From B4-G1 sp964393895 (GTDB lineage: Bacteria > Chloroflexota > Anaerolineae > B4-G1), in assembly GCA_964393895.1 (NCBI GenBank), contig CAYMWP010000007.1, positions 1 through 64,000 on the forward strand: a stretch of 64,000 bases of DNA. The letters run 5' to 3'. Positions 26,301 through 34,364 of this stretch are shown piece by piece. The notes below the pieces were generated by a model that worked only from the letters and a program-made list of their open reading frames with translations, was not told the DNA's origin and ran no database searches. Every line of letters begins with the position of its first letter. The stretch's first letter is position 1. The position numbers and the translations under genes were made by a program.

Positions 26301-27582
26301 TAACGCGCGGCGGCTCTTTGCCAATACGACCGCTTTGCGCCTGTTGCTCTTCCTGGCGGTGATACCGGCGCTGATTGGCTTTCTGGCCGGGCGACAGGCC
26401 CTGGGCGAGCCCCTGGCGGTCGAAACGGTCTGGGCGGTAGCCCTGCTCTACGCCGGCCTGTTGCCGGGCACTATATCCAACAACCTGACCGGCCTCTTCC
26501 GTGGCTGCGAGAAACACGAATATCCGGCTGCCGTTCAGACCGTGACCACCATCGTCAAAGTCACCTTGGGTGTGCTGGCGCTGGTGGGTGGGCTGGGGAT
26601 CGTCGGGTTGGCGGGAGCCTCCATTCTGACCAACCTGGCGACGATGACGATCCTGGCAGTCCTGGCGCAGAGACTGATCTGGGCCAATCTGCCGCCGGAG
26701 CGGCGCCGCCTTTCGTGGCCCTTGCTGCGAGAGATGCTGATCACGAGTTGGCCGCTGATGGCCTCGCTGCTCTTGCAAATGCTCTTCACCGGTGTCAACG
26801 GCGTGCTCTTGCAGTTCTGGCAAGGAGACGAGGTGGCAGGTTGGTACGACGCCGCGCGCAAGTGGGTGGACGCGCTCAATCTCATCCCCTCCATCTTTAC
26901 CTTTGCCGTCTTCCCGTTGATGTCGCGCCAAGCGGCCCAGGATCGGTCTGGGCTACGCCGGTCTTATCGCTTGTCCGTCAAACTGCTGACGATGATCGCG
27001 CTGCCGGCGGCCGTGCTCGTCACGTTGCTGGCGACGCCCCTGGTAGGCTTGCTCAGCGGCGAGCGATTTTTGCCTCACGGCGCAGTGGCTTTGCAGATAT
27101 TGATCTGGTCCATCATCTTTGGCTGGCTGAACAGCCTGACCAACTATGTGCTCATCGCCCTCGACCGCCAGCGTTACGTACTGCTGGCCTCCGGCGCGCG
27201 CGTGATCTTTGCGGTGGCGGCGAATCTATTGTTTGTGGGTCGCTTTGGCTACCTCGCGTCGGCCTGGATCATCTTTGGCGGGGAACTGCTGCTGGTACTG
27301 CTGTTCTACGCCGACCTGCGCCGTCATTTGGGGCCGTTGGGATGGGGACGGACGTTGGGCCGGGCCGCGCTGTCCGGGCTGGTGATGGGAGCGACGGCCT
27401 GGACGTTGGCCCCTCTTGGCCGCCCGCTGGCGGCTCTGGTCTGCGCCCTCGTTTACCTGGCGGCGCTGATCCTCCTGCGCGCCCTCACGCCGCAAGAGTG
27501 GGGCACGCTCGCGCAGTTGTTGCCAGCGCGCCTGCGTCCAATGACGTGGGGAGTAGGCGGTAGGAGGAGGCTGGGCAGTTGA
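23323..27582 (+). CDS. giant membrane protein: YfhO-like domain fused to a polysaccharide flippase
   Basis: A 1419-residue protein. Residues 1 to about 920 form a YfhO-family polytopic region: multiple helices, FEPYRA, NGQHSALYPLSVVFYVLS, and a soluble C-terminal part with DSYFPGWKAFV, as seen in membrane glycosyltransferase-like proteins. From about residue 925 (AKNSIAPIVLNLFNRVLDM) it is a complete Wzx-type flippase with about 12-14 helices. Such fusions are uncommon; each half is normally a separate gene. The start codon ATG at 23323 overlaps the stop of the GT2 gene, implying coupled translation. Four stretches of repeat-derived sequence are read through in frame (near 24070-24125, 24505-24555, 24735-24830 and 25090-25125). 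Inferred role: decoration and export of a surface glycan. Confidence 0.82.
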   Translation: MIRRKLDGLLPELGIIVILFLLPLLLFAPVALGSRTLLPADGFFSFEPYRAAAADLGVAFPHNHLVADLILENYAWKNFIVEAARDGELPLWDPYIFAGHPFLANGQHSALYPLSVVFYVLSLWRAYGVFAWLQLGLAGMFAYLFARVLGVRRLAGLIAGITFQFSGFMLVSSVPHPMIVAGASWLPFILAMVELVLQQRPILGQGPATLPWVLLGSLGLGCQVLAGHVENTYFTLLVMGAYALWRLIGKFANQRVSESAHWRTSERVAASSRAVMWLALMLALGLALGAVQFAPLYEVVSGSFRSGEAAASLEQVRGWAYPPRRLIAFGIPNFFGNPAHHGYFDLFSGHWTGAQAFPDGQYIDWGMKNYVEGAAYLGLLPLFLALIAILHWLAPRVSRLTSHLSRFTFHATPFFTLLSIFSLGCIFGTPLYALVYVLPGIEQSHSPFRWVFPLSLSVAVLAGFGVEAVQRSRTQHATRDARHADPNPRSPISNLLLLATSPSPVAWSAALAFWGGAVTLVGLLLSRIFFARIEPLVERVFLSLAKAPAAFPDHRAFYSYEFKWVALFGLLLAGSGIVLRVSRCPIYLRRRPFDHTQGRPVWELLAVGLLVLDFVAFGAGFAPAVDPALLDYVPPVVEFLRRDASLWRYATFTPPGTTKTMNANVGMFYGLQAVDGYDSLFTGQYRDYMALIEPQEETQYNRIASFHHWSSLDSPLTDLLNVKYVVTEVEIPNPKYRLVYQDDAVRVYENLAVMPRAYTMPLLAALETDDLAGLVQDHDPRNYVILDSGAYPLDSYITQPATAAAQNVVRYAINEVQVDVQIDEPGWLVLADSYFPGWKAFVRPRGTGEDAEEETRIYRANGAFRTVLLEEPGAWTVRFKYTPDSVKIGAFVSFIAAMVLLFLTGLYLWRFFYREEDDASAVRRVAKNSIAPIVLNLFNRVLDMSFAALMARILGPVGTGRYFTAAIVYGWFDIVANFGLEMYLMREVARDQVNARRLFANTTALRLLLFLAVIPALIGFLAGRQALGEPLAVETVWAVALLYAGLLPGTISNNLTGLFRGCEKHEYPAAVQTVTTIVKVTLGVLALVGGLGIVGLAGASILTNLATMTILAVLAQRLIWANLPPERRRLSWPLLREMLITSWPLMASLLLQMLFTGVNGVLLQFWQGDEVAGWYDAARKWVDALNLIPSIFTFAVFPLMSRQAAQDRSGLRRSYRLSVKLLTMIALPAAVLVTLLATPLVGLLSGERFLPHGAVALQILIWSIIFGWLNSLTNYVLIALDRQRYVLLASGARVIFAVAANLLFVGRFGYLASAWIIFGGELLLVLLFYADLRRHLGPLGWGRTLGRAALSGLVMGATAWTLAPLGRPLAALVCALVYLAALILLRALTPQEWGTLAQLLPARLRPMTWGVGGRRRLGS

Positions 27583-27616
27583 CGGCTGCTGCTTGAACCC
27601 CTCGCGCGATGCAAAC

Positions 27617-27645
27617 TTGCAGCTTGTCTGGCGGCACGGTATAAT
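27617..27645 (+). promoter_or_regulatory. putative promoter of glgC
   Basis: TTGCAG (27617-27622), a 17-base spacer and consensus TATAAT (27640-27645) lie 124 bases before the glgC start. Confidence 0.5.
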
Positions 27646-27768
27646 ACCATCAGATTTCAACTAGAGATGTAGACAGTCCCCATCTCTGTTTTACGCTGGC
27701 CTGCCCCCCTCCCGCGCCTCTGTGCGGAATGTGCAGCCCACTTGGAGTGTTGGGAAAGGAGTGAAGCG

Positions 27769-29022
27769 ATGCAAGACATACTGGCCGTGATTCTGGGTGG
27801 TGGACAAGGGACGCGCCTCTACCCGCTCACCAGGCTGCGGGCCAAGCCGGCCGTGCCGATTGGCGGCAAATACCGCCTGATTGACATCCCGATCAGCAAC
27901 TGCCTCAACTCTGGAGTTCACAAGATCTATGTGTTGACTCAATTCCTCTCCGCCTCGCTCCACCGCCACATCTACCAGACCTACAAGTTCGACCTCTTTT
28001 CCGACGGGTTCGTGTACATCCTGGCGGCCGAGGAGACCCCCAGTGGTATGGACTGGTACCAGGGCACGGCGGACGCGGCGCGCAAGCAACTGTCGCGCTT
28101 CACCCACGCCCGCGTAGATGACGTCATGATCCTCTCCGGAGATCATCTCTACCGCATGGACTATGCCGGCTTTGCCAAGTTGCACCGCGAGACGCGGGCC
28201 GACGTCACCATCGCCGTGCAGCCGGTGGCCGGCGCCGATGCTTCTCGCTTTGGCATACTCAAGACCGAGCAAGACGGGCGCGTCACCCTCTTCCACGAAA
28301 AACCTCGGCCCGATGCATTGGATGGCCTGGAGAGCCTCCCGGATACCGATAAACCCTACCTGGCCTCGATGGGCATCTACATCTTTCGCCAGGACGTGCT
28401 GCGGCAGGTGCTGGAAGAATCGGACGCCGAGGACTTTGGCAAGCAGATCATCCCAGCCGCTATTGAGAACCTGCGCGTGTACGCCTTTTCTTTCGATGGC
28501 TACTGGGCCGACATCGGCACCATTCAAGCCTTTTACGAGGCTAACCTGGCCCTCACGCTCCCCGATCCGCCCTTTGATTTCTACGACCCCGACCATCCCA
28601 TCTACACTCGCCCTCGCTTCCTGCCTTCCTCGCGCACTGATGGCTGTGATCTGGAACGGACGGTGCTGGCCGAAGGATGCCTGATCCAGGACGCGGACAT
28701 CCGCGAATCGGTGATCGGCTTACGCAGCATCATTGGGCCGGACGTGCGGATCACACAGGCGGTGATGATGGGGGCCGACTTTTTCGAGACGCCCGAACGC
28801 AGGGCAGAGAACCGTCGGTTGAACCGGCCCGACGTGGGCATTGGGCGCGGTTGCACTATCGAGCGGGCCATCATTGACAAGAACGCGCGCATCGGAGAGG
28901 GGGTCGTCATTCGCCCCCACGCGCCCGATGAAGAGATGATAGAACCCGAAAACTATGTCATTCGGGATGGCGTCGTCGTCGTGCCCAAGAACGCCGTCAT
29001 TCCCGCTGGAACGGTCATCTGA
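27769..29022 (+). CDS. glgC: glucose-1-phosphate adenylyltransferase
   Basis: A 417-residue ADP-glucose pyrophosphorylase, the committed step of bacterial glycogen synthesis (glucose-1-phosphate plus ATP to ADP-glucose). The nucleotide-binding signature GGGQGTRLYPLT is near residues 9-20, KPAVPIGGKYRLID near 25-38, HEKP near 180-183, the sugar-phosphate-binding region YWADIGT near 245-251, and a left-handed beta-helix C-terminal domain from about 290. AAAGGA lies seven bases before ATG 27769. No other glycogen gene is nearby. Confidence 0.93.
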   Translation: MQDILAVILGGGQGTRLYPLTRLRAKPAVPIGGKYRLIDIPISNCLNSGVHKIYVLTQFLSASLHRHIYQTYKFDLFSDGFVYILAAEETPSGMDWYQGTADAARKQLSRFTHARVDDVMILSGDHLYRMDYAGFAKLHRETRADVTIAVQPVAGADASRFGILKTEQDGRVTLFHEKPRPDALDGLESLPDTDKPYLASMGIYIFRQDVLRQVLEESDAEDFGKQIIPAAIENLRVYAFSFDGYWADIGTIQAFYEANLALTLPDPPFDFYDPDHPIYTRPRFLPSSRTDGCDLERTVLAEGCLIQDADIRESVIGLRSIIGPDVRITQAVMMGADFFETPERRAENRRLNRPDVGIGRGCTIERAIIDKNARIGEGVVIRPHAPDEEMIEPENYVIRDGVVVVPKNAVIPAGTVI

Positions 29023-29054
29023 ACCACCTGCCCCCTTGCCCTCTGCCCTCTTGC

Positions 29055-29099
29055 TTGACAATTACCTCACATTGCCTATAATATGACCCTGGTCATATT
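29055..29099 (+). promoter_or_regulatory. promoter and palindromic operator of the export operon
   Basis: A perfect TTGACA (29055-29060), 16-base spacer and perfect TATAAT (29077-29082) are overlapped from the -10 element onward by a perfect 9-2-9 palindrome: AATATGACC, CT, GGTCATATT (29080-29099). A further GGGTCA half-site follows near 29107. A repressor bound there would block transcription of the adaptor-ABC operon that starts at 29133. The regulator gene is not identified. Confidence 0.75.
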
Positions 29100-29132
29100 T
29101 GAACTTGGGTCACAATTGGAGATGGATGAACG

Positions 29133-30566
29133 ATGAAACGAACTAGGATTTACGTGATCCTGGGGATTCTCGTTGTCGTTGCGCTGGTTGGCGGTGTCGT
29201 GTGGCGAGCCCGACAGGCGCGGCAGTTGGAGCAACTAGAAACCCGCTCCGTAGTCGTGGAGCGGGGAGCGATGCTCGTGGCAATCTCGGCCAGCGGCGGC
29301 ATCGAACCCCAGGCCCGCGCGGCTCTGTCCTTCGAGTCGCCGGGCGAGGTCGTCGAGGTGGCGGTGGCGGTGGGGGATAGAGTCGCGGTGGGGGACGTCC
29401 TGGCGCGGCTGGACACTGCCCAGTTGGAGTTGCAGGTGCGGCAGGCCGAAGCGGCTCTCGCTATGGCCGAGGCGCAACTGGTTCAACTCCAAGATGGCGC
29501 CCGGCCGGAGGAGATTGCATCGGCGGAGGCGAACGTGCGCGCGGCGGAGGCGAACGTGAGCGCGGCCGCCGCCAGCTACAGCCAACTCGCGACCGGCCCT
29601 GACGACGCGCAGGTTGGCGCAGTCGAGGCCCAGGTCGCTGCGGCCGAGCTACAGTGGAAAGCGGCCCAGATCGCCTACGATATGGAGATGAGGGAAGAGT
29701 ACAACGAGGCCGGGAAAGAGCAGGCCCGCTATGACCTCTACGCCGCCGAAAAGAACCTGACCGCGGCCCAGGCCCAACTCGAAGAGGTGCAGGCCGGGGC
29801 GGACGCCGACGCGATTCGCGCCGCCCAGTTCAACGTCGTCGCCGCCCAGGCGCAACGGGACGCGGTCCAGGCCCAACTCGATCTGCTCCTGGCGGGCGCA
29901 GTCTCGGAGCAGGTGACCGACGTCGAGGCGCAGGTGGAGCAGGCGCGGGCCGCGCTGGCGCTGGCCGAGCTGGCGCTAGAACGCGCCACGTTGCGCGCCC
30001 CTTTCGATGGCCTCGTGGCGGCCGTCAACGTCACGGAAGGCGAGATGGACTCGGCCGCGCTGCCGGCCGTCACGCTCATTGACCCTTCCCGCTTTCGCCT
30101 CACCGTCAGCGTGGACGAGATGGACGTGGGGAGCTTGTCGCCGGGGCAGGCAGTGGAGGTGACGCTGGATGCACTCCTTGAGGCTAAAGGATTGGAGCAA
30201 TCGGTGGTCACCGGCAGCGTCGAACGGATCGCGCCGGCGGCCACGATATCGGGGGGCGTGGTTTACTACCAGGTCGTCATCGAACTGGACCCCACCACTG
30301 CGCCCATCCGCGCCGACATGACGGCCAATGCGACCGTCGTAGTGGAGGAGCTAGGTGACGTGTTGCTGCTGCCCACCTGGGTGGTGCGCGTGGACGATGA
30401 CACGGGCCAGACCTACGTAGACCGGCGGGTGGGTGGAGAAATTGTGCGCACCGACGTAGAGTTGGGCGTGCGGCACGCGGGAGTTGTTCAACTGCTCAGC
30501 GGTCTCGCTGAAGGGGACGAGGTGGTATGGGTTCAGGGATCGGGCCTCCTCGGTATGGGGCAGTAG
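29133..30566 (+). CDS. MacA/HlyD-type membrane fusion (adaptor) protein 1
   Basis: A 477-residue adaptor of an ABC export system. One N-terminal membrane anchor (IYVILGILVVVALVGGVVW) is followed by the biotinyl-lipoyl half (GEVVEVAVAVGDRVAVGDVLARLD), a long coiled-coil hairpin of Ala/Gln/Glu-rich heptads (about residues 100-300), the second lipoyl half (LRAPFDGLVAAVNVTEGEMD) and a beta-barrel region (VDEMDVGSLSPGQAVEV). It starts 34 bases after the operator. The next gene is a paralogue of similar length with the same domain order; a LolD/MacB ATPase and permease follow, so all four genes form one operon. Confidence 0.88.
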   Translation: MKRTRIYVILGILVVVALVGGVVWRARQARQLEQLETRSVVVERGAMLVAISASGGIEPQARAALSFESPGEVVEVAVAVGDRVAVGDVLARLDTAQLELQVRQAEAALAMAEAQLVQLQDGARPEEIASAEANVRAAEANVSAAAASYSQLATGPDDAQVGAVEAQVAAAELQWKAAQIAYDMEMREEYNEAGKEQARYDLYAAEKNLTAAQAQLEEVQAGADADAIRAAQFNVVAAQAQRDAVQAQLDLLLAGAVSEQVTDVEAQVEQARAALALAELALERATLRAPFDGLVAAVNVTEGEMDSAALPAVTLIDPSRFRLTVSVDEMDVGSLSPGQAVEVTLDALLEAKGLEQSVVTGSVERIAPAATISGGVVYYQVVIELDPTTAPIRADMTANATVVVEELGDVLLLPTWVVRVDDDTGQTYVDRRVGGEIVRTDVELGVRHAGVVQLLSGLAEGDEVVWVQGSGLLGMGQ

Positions 30567-30579
30567 TCGGGAGAAAACG

Positions 30580-32040
30580 ATGAAACGTACAACGTGGTAC
30601 GTGGTCTTGGTCGCCGCCGTCATCGTGGTTGCAGCGACGCTTGGTTATGCGTTTGTCTGGCGTCCGCGACAGGCGGAACAGACTGAGGACGAAAGTCGCT
30701 CTGCCGTCGTCGAGCGCGGCGCGATGCTGGTGGCAGTCTCGGCCAGCGGCAACATTGAACCGCAGGCTCGCGTGGACCTGTTCTTCCAATCCACCGGCCG
30801 GGTCGCAGAGGTGTTGGTGGAGATGGGGGATCTGGTCGAGGCTGGCGACGCGCTGGCGCGGCTGGATAGCGAGCGGTTGGCGTTACAGGTGCAGCAGGCC
30901 CAGGCGGCGCTGGCTTCGGCCGAGGCGCAACTGGCCCAACTGACTCGCGGGGCCAGGCCGGAGGAGATCGCGGCGGCGGAGGCCAACCTGCGCGCTCTAG
31001 AAGCGCAAGCGAGCGCCGCGTCCGCCAATCTGGACCAACTCGCCGGCGGCCCCGGCGACGCGCAGATCGCGGCCGCCGAAGCCGAACTCGCCTCGGCCAT
31101 CACCCAGCAAAAGAGTGCCCAGGACGCGCACGACATGACGATGAAATGCTTCGAGTTCTCGTGGGGCGGGAAAAAGCGCAACATCTGCCCCGCGCTGGGC
31201 GTGCCGGAGGAGCAGGCGCGCTACAACCTGAACGCCGCCGACGTGGCCCTGGCCGCGGCCCAGGCGAGCCTGGAAGAGACTTTGGCCGGAGCGGGCGCTG
31301 ACGAGCTGCGCCTCTCCCAGGCCAACGTCTGGGCTGCCGCCGCCCAGCGAGACGCGGCCCAGGCTCAACTAGAGCTGCTGCTGAACGGCGCGACCGAGGG
31401 ACAGATCGCGGCCGCCGAAGCGGGAGTGGAACAGGCGCGGGCTGCGCTGGAATCGGCCGAGTTACTGTTGGCCGAGGCCACCCTGCGCGCTCCCTTCGCT
31501 GGCGTCGTGGCCCAGGTCAATGCCACCGTCAACGAGATGGCGCCAGCCCAGTTACCCGCCGTCACCTTGCTCGATGTTTCCGGTTTTCATATAACGCTCG
31601 GTGTGGATGAGATGGACGTGGGTCGCCTGGCTCCGGGGCAAGCCGCCCAGGTGACGTTGGACGCGCTCCCGGACGTTGTCGTCGTTGGTAGCGTTGAGCG
31701 GGTCGCGCCGGCGGCCAGGATTCGGGATGGCGTGGTTTACTACGACGTCGTCGTTGAGCTGGACCCCACCACTGCGCCCATTCGCGCCGATATGACGGCC
31801 AACGTGACCATCGTGGTGGAGGAACTGAGCGACGTGTTGCTGATCCCTACCTGGGTGGTGCGGGTGGACAGTTATACAGGCCAGACCTACGTGAACCAGC
31901 AGGTGGAAGGAGAGATCGTGCGGACGGACGTGGAGCTGGGCGTGCGTCACCAGGGTGTTGCCCAAGTGCTCTCCGGCCTCTCCGAGGGTGACGTGGCCGT
32001 CTGGGTGGAAGAGTCTGCTTTTCGGTTTGGCGCTCGGTAG
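30580..32040 (+). CDS. MacA/HlyD-type membrane fusion (adaptor) protein 2
   Basis: A 486-residue paralogue of the preceding protein: same anchor, lipoyl halves (GRVAEVLVEMGDLVEAGDAL; LRAPFAGVVAQVNATVNEMA) and C-terminal VRTDVELGVRH. It differs by an insert in the coiled coil, near residues 190-212, with two cysteines (MKCFEFSWGGKKRNICPAL) that the first adaptor lacks. A start at ATG 30580 with GGGAGAAAA fits the 13-base gap. Adaptors oligomerise as hexamers, so two paralogues may form a mixed ring or be used alternately with the one permease downstream. Confidence 0.87.
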   Translation: MKRTTWYVVLVAAVIVVAATLGYAFVWRPRQAEQTEDESRSAVVERGAMLVAVSASGNIEPQARVDLFFQSTGRVAEVLVEMGDLVEAGDALARLDSERLALQVQQAQAALASAEAQLAQLTRGARPEEIAAAEANLRALEAQASAASANLDQLAGGPGDAQIAAAEAELASAITQQKSAQDAHDMTMKCFEFSWGGKKRNICPALGVPEEQARYNLNAADVALAAAQASLEETLAGAGADELRLSQANVWAAAAQRDAAQAQLELLLNGATEGQIAAAEAGVEQARAALESAELLLAEATLRAPFAGVVAQVNATVNEMAPAQLPAVTLLDVSGFHITLGVDEMDVGRLAPGQAAQVTLDALPDVVVVGSVERVAPAARIRDGVVYYDVVVELDPTTAPIRADMTANVTIVVEELSDVLLIPTWVVRVDSYTGQTYVNQQVEGEIVRTDVELGVRHQGVAQVLSGLSEGDVAVWVEESAFRFGAR

Positions 32041-32063
32041 ACCACGCATTACGAGGATCAACT

Positions 32064-32789
32064 ATGACGTCTTCGGTAATTGAACTATGCGACATCACCA
32101 AAATATACCAGATGGGCGAGGTTGAAGTGCGCGCCCTGCGCGGCGTCTCGCTAGAGATAGAGGCAGGGGAGATCGTGTCTATTATGGGACCCTCTGGCTC
32201 TGGCAAGTCCACCATGATGAACATCGTGGGCTGCCTTGATCAGCCTACGTCGGGCACGTACCTGGTGGAGGGGAAAGACGTCAGCCATTTAGACGACGAT
32301 CAACTGGCGCAGATTCGCAACCGCAAGATCGGCTTTGTGTTCCAGACCTTTAACCTGCTGGCGCGCACGACGGCGCTGGAGAACGTGATGCTGCCGCTGG
32401 TCTATGCCGGGGTGGGGGGGGCAAAGCGGCGGGAGAAGGCGCGGCGGGCCTTAGAGTCGGTGGGGCTGGCGGAGCGGATGGAACACACGCCGAACGAGCT
32501 TTCCGGCGGCCAGCAGCAACGGGTGGCGATTGCGCGGGCGCTGGTCAACGACCCGGCCATCATCCTGGCCGACGAGCCGACGGGGAACCTGGACAGCAAG
32601 TCAGGGGCCGAGATCATGTCCATCTTGCAGTGGCTCAATCGGTATCAGGGCATCACGGTGGTGTTGGTGACGCACGACCCCAAGATCGCGGAGCACACTG
32701 AGCGGGTCATACATCTGTACGATGGGCTTATTACCCACAATGAGATAGTGGCAGAGCCGCTGGTAGCTGTGGCAGGAGGGGAAGAGTGA
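32064..32789 (+). CDS. ABC transporter ATP-binding protein, MacB/LolD type
   Basis: A 241-residue ATPase. Walker A GPSGSGKST is near residues 41-49, the Q-loop in FVFQTFNLLART near 92-103, the signature LSGGQQQR near 146-153, Walker B IILADEPTGNLD near 166-177 and the switch His in VLVTHD near 200. The family powers lipoprotein release or export of peptides and toxic compounds with an FtsX-like permease. The stop overlaps the permease start by four bases (GTGA). Confidence 0.95.
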   Translation: MTSSVIELCDITKIYQMGEVEVRALRGVSLEIEAGEIVSIMGPSGSGKSTMMNIVGCLDQPTSGTYLVEGKDVSHLDDDQLAQIRNRKIGFVFQTFNLLARTTALENVMLPLVYAGVGGAKRREKARRALESVGLAERMEHTPNELSGGQQQRVAIARALVNDPAIILADEPTGNLDSKSGAEIMSILQWLNRYQGITVVLVTHDPKIAEHTERVIHLYDGLITHNEIVAEPLVAVAGGEE

Positions 32790-34033
32790 GTATTCTGGAG
32801 AGTGTGCGCCTGGCCCTGCGCGCCCTGACGGCCAACAAATTGCGGGCTGTCCTCACCATGCTGGGGATCATCATCGGCGTCGGCGCGGTCATCACACTGA
32901 TGTCGGCGGGCGAGGGGGTCTCGGTTTACATCGAAGAGCGGTTCCAGGGCATCGGCTCTAACTTGCTCTTCGTCATACCTGGTTCGATGGAGGAGCAATC
33001 GGGGCCGCCTGGTACGGGGAATAGTACCGCCGAGTTGACCAGCGGGGACGTTGAGGCTCTGCGCGACCCAGTGCGGGCTCCAGACGTGGCCGCCGTCTCG
33101 CCGGAAGTGATGCAGATGGCTATTGTCGCCACGGGCAAGCGCGATACGTTCGTTCAGGTGGAGGGCGTCACGCCCGATTTTTCCGAGGTGCGCAACTGGC
33201 TCCCGGAGGTAGGTGTGTTCATTGACCAGGAGAATATGAATAGCCGCGCGCGGGTCGCCCTCTTGGGCAAGTCCGTCGTCGAGGAGCTTTTCCCCGATAA
33301 CCCATATCCGCTGGAGCAGACGGTAAAGATCAACGGGATTCCCTTCCACGTCATCGGCGTGCTGGAGGAAAAAGGCGGCTCGGGGATGAACGACCAGGAC
33401 AGCACTGTTTTGGTGCCCCTAACGACCGCTCAGACGCGCCTGTTCCCATCTCGTAGCCGCTCTGGTGAGTATATGGTCTCTGCTATCATGATCCAGGCGG
33501 TGAGTGAGGATCGCATCGAGGCGGCCTCGGAACAGGTCGCCGTCATCCTGCGCGAGCGGCACGATATTGATTTCAGCGACGAGGATGATTTCTCCATCAT
33601 CAGCCAGGCCGATATCATCAGCGTCTTTGGCCAGATCACGGGGGTACTGACGACCTTCTTGGGCGCTATCGCTGGCATCAGCCTGCTGGTGGGCGGCATC
33701 GGGATCATGAACATAATGCTGGTCTCGGTGACGGAGCGCACGCGCGAGATCGGGCTGCGCAAGGCGGTGGGCGCGCGGCGGCGCGACATCCTGTGGCAGT
33801 TTCTCGTCGAGGCGATGATGCTCTCGCTGATCGGCGGCCTCCTGGGTATTGGCCTGGGGGCGCTGGGGGCGAGCATTGTCTCGGCGCTGATTGACGATTT
33901 CCGTTCTGTCGTCACGCCGCAGGCGGTGGTGCTGGCGACGACCTTTTCGGCGGCCGTGGGCCTCTTCTTTGGTATCTACCCGGCCAGGCGGGCCTCGCTC
34001 CTGAACCCGATTGACGCGCTGCGGTACGAGTGA
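32786..34033 (+). CDS. ABC transporter permease, MacB/FtsX type
   Basis: A 415-residue permease. An N-terminal membrane helix (VLTMLGIIIGVGAVITLMS) is followed by a large extracytoplasmic domain of about 210 residues and three C-terminal helices with the FtsX motif TERTREIGLRKAVGARRRDI near 317-336. GTG 32786 overlaps the ATPase stop, with GGAGGGG upstream. It is the last gene of the adaptor-adaptor-ATPase-permease operon. Confidence 0.93.
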   Translation: MSILESVRLALRALTANKLRAVLTMLGIIIGVGAVITLMSAGEGVSVYIEERFQGIGSNLLFVIPGSMEEQSGPPGTGNSTAELTSGDVEALRDPVRAPDVAAVSPEVMQMAIVATGKRDTFVQVEGVTPDFSEVRNWLPEVGVFIDQENMNSRARVALLGKSVVEELFPDNPYPLEQTVKINGIPFHVIGVLEEKGGSGMNDQDSTVLVPLTTAQTRLFPSRSRSGEYMVSAIMIQAVSEDRIEAASEQVAVILRERHDIDFSDEDDFSIISQADIISVFGQITGVLTTFLGAIAGISLLVGGIGIMNIMLVSVTERTREIGLRKAVGARRRDILWQFLVEAMMLSLIGGLLGIGLGALGASIVSALIDDFRSVVTPQAVVLATTFSAAVGLFFGIYPARRASLLNPIDALRYE

Positions 34034-34364
34034 GCCGAGGAAGCGCGCGCGGCCCTGGAATTGGAGGCTTCAGCCGGATTTGGAACGTCAAAAAGCACCG
34101 GCTGAAGCCTCGAATCCGATAAAATGAGAATTGCTGGCTTGATGAGGAGCATCATTTTGGCGCGCTAGAGTTGCTTCTGGGAGGGCGGGACGCGCTTACC
34201 CCTCCACGCAACCCAGCAATTCCCGTTTTGGCAATTCTAGCTTGGGTGCATCGGCCTAAAAGAGCCGATGCTAGGAAAAAACTAGCCAGCACCGTCTGTT
34301 TTACGGCGGTGCGGCTTCAAAGCGGGGATTACTGCACGCAACCCTGTAAGGGAGAAGAGACTCT
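34034..34364 (+). other. structured intergenic leader before the ferredoxin/ASKHA gene
   Basis: This 331-base gap contains a series of inverted repeats. Arms of 14 perfect pairs are at 34064-34077 and 34098-34111 (20-base loop). A 10-pair outer stem joins 34128-34137 to 34213-34222 and encloses smaller stems (TGATG/CATCA, GTTGC/GCAAC, GGAGGG/CCCTCC). Three compact hairpins follow: 34248-34255 with 34264-34271, 34270-34274 with 34282-34286, and 34289-34294 with 34307-34312. The first hairpin's right arm and the AAAATGAG after it recur near 53532-53562. I match it to no riboswitch family I know. Confidence 0.6.

Noticed and set aside
34128..34330. A known riboswitch (cobalamin, SAM, SAH, c-di-GMP-I)
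   Set aside because: Isolated strings such as GAGGAGC and GGGACGC resemble parts of SAH or c-di-GMP-I aptamers, but the surrounding conserved bases and stem order do not fit.
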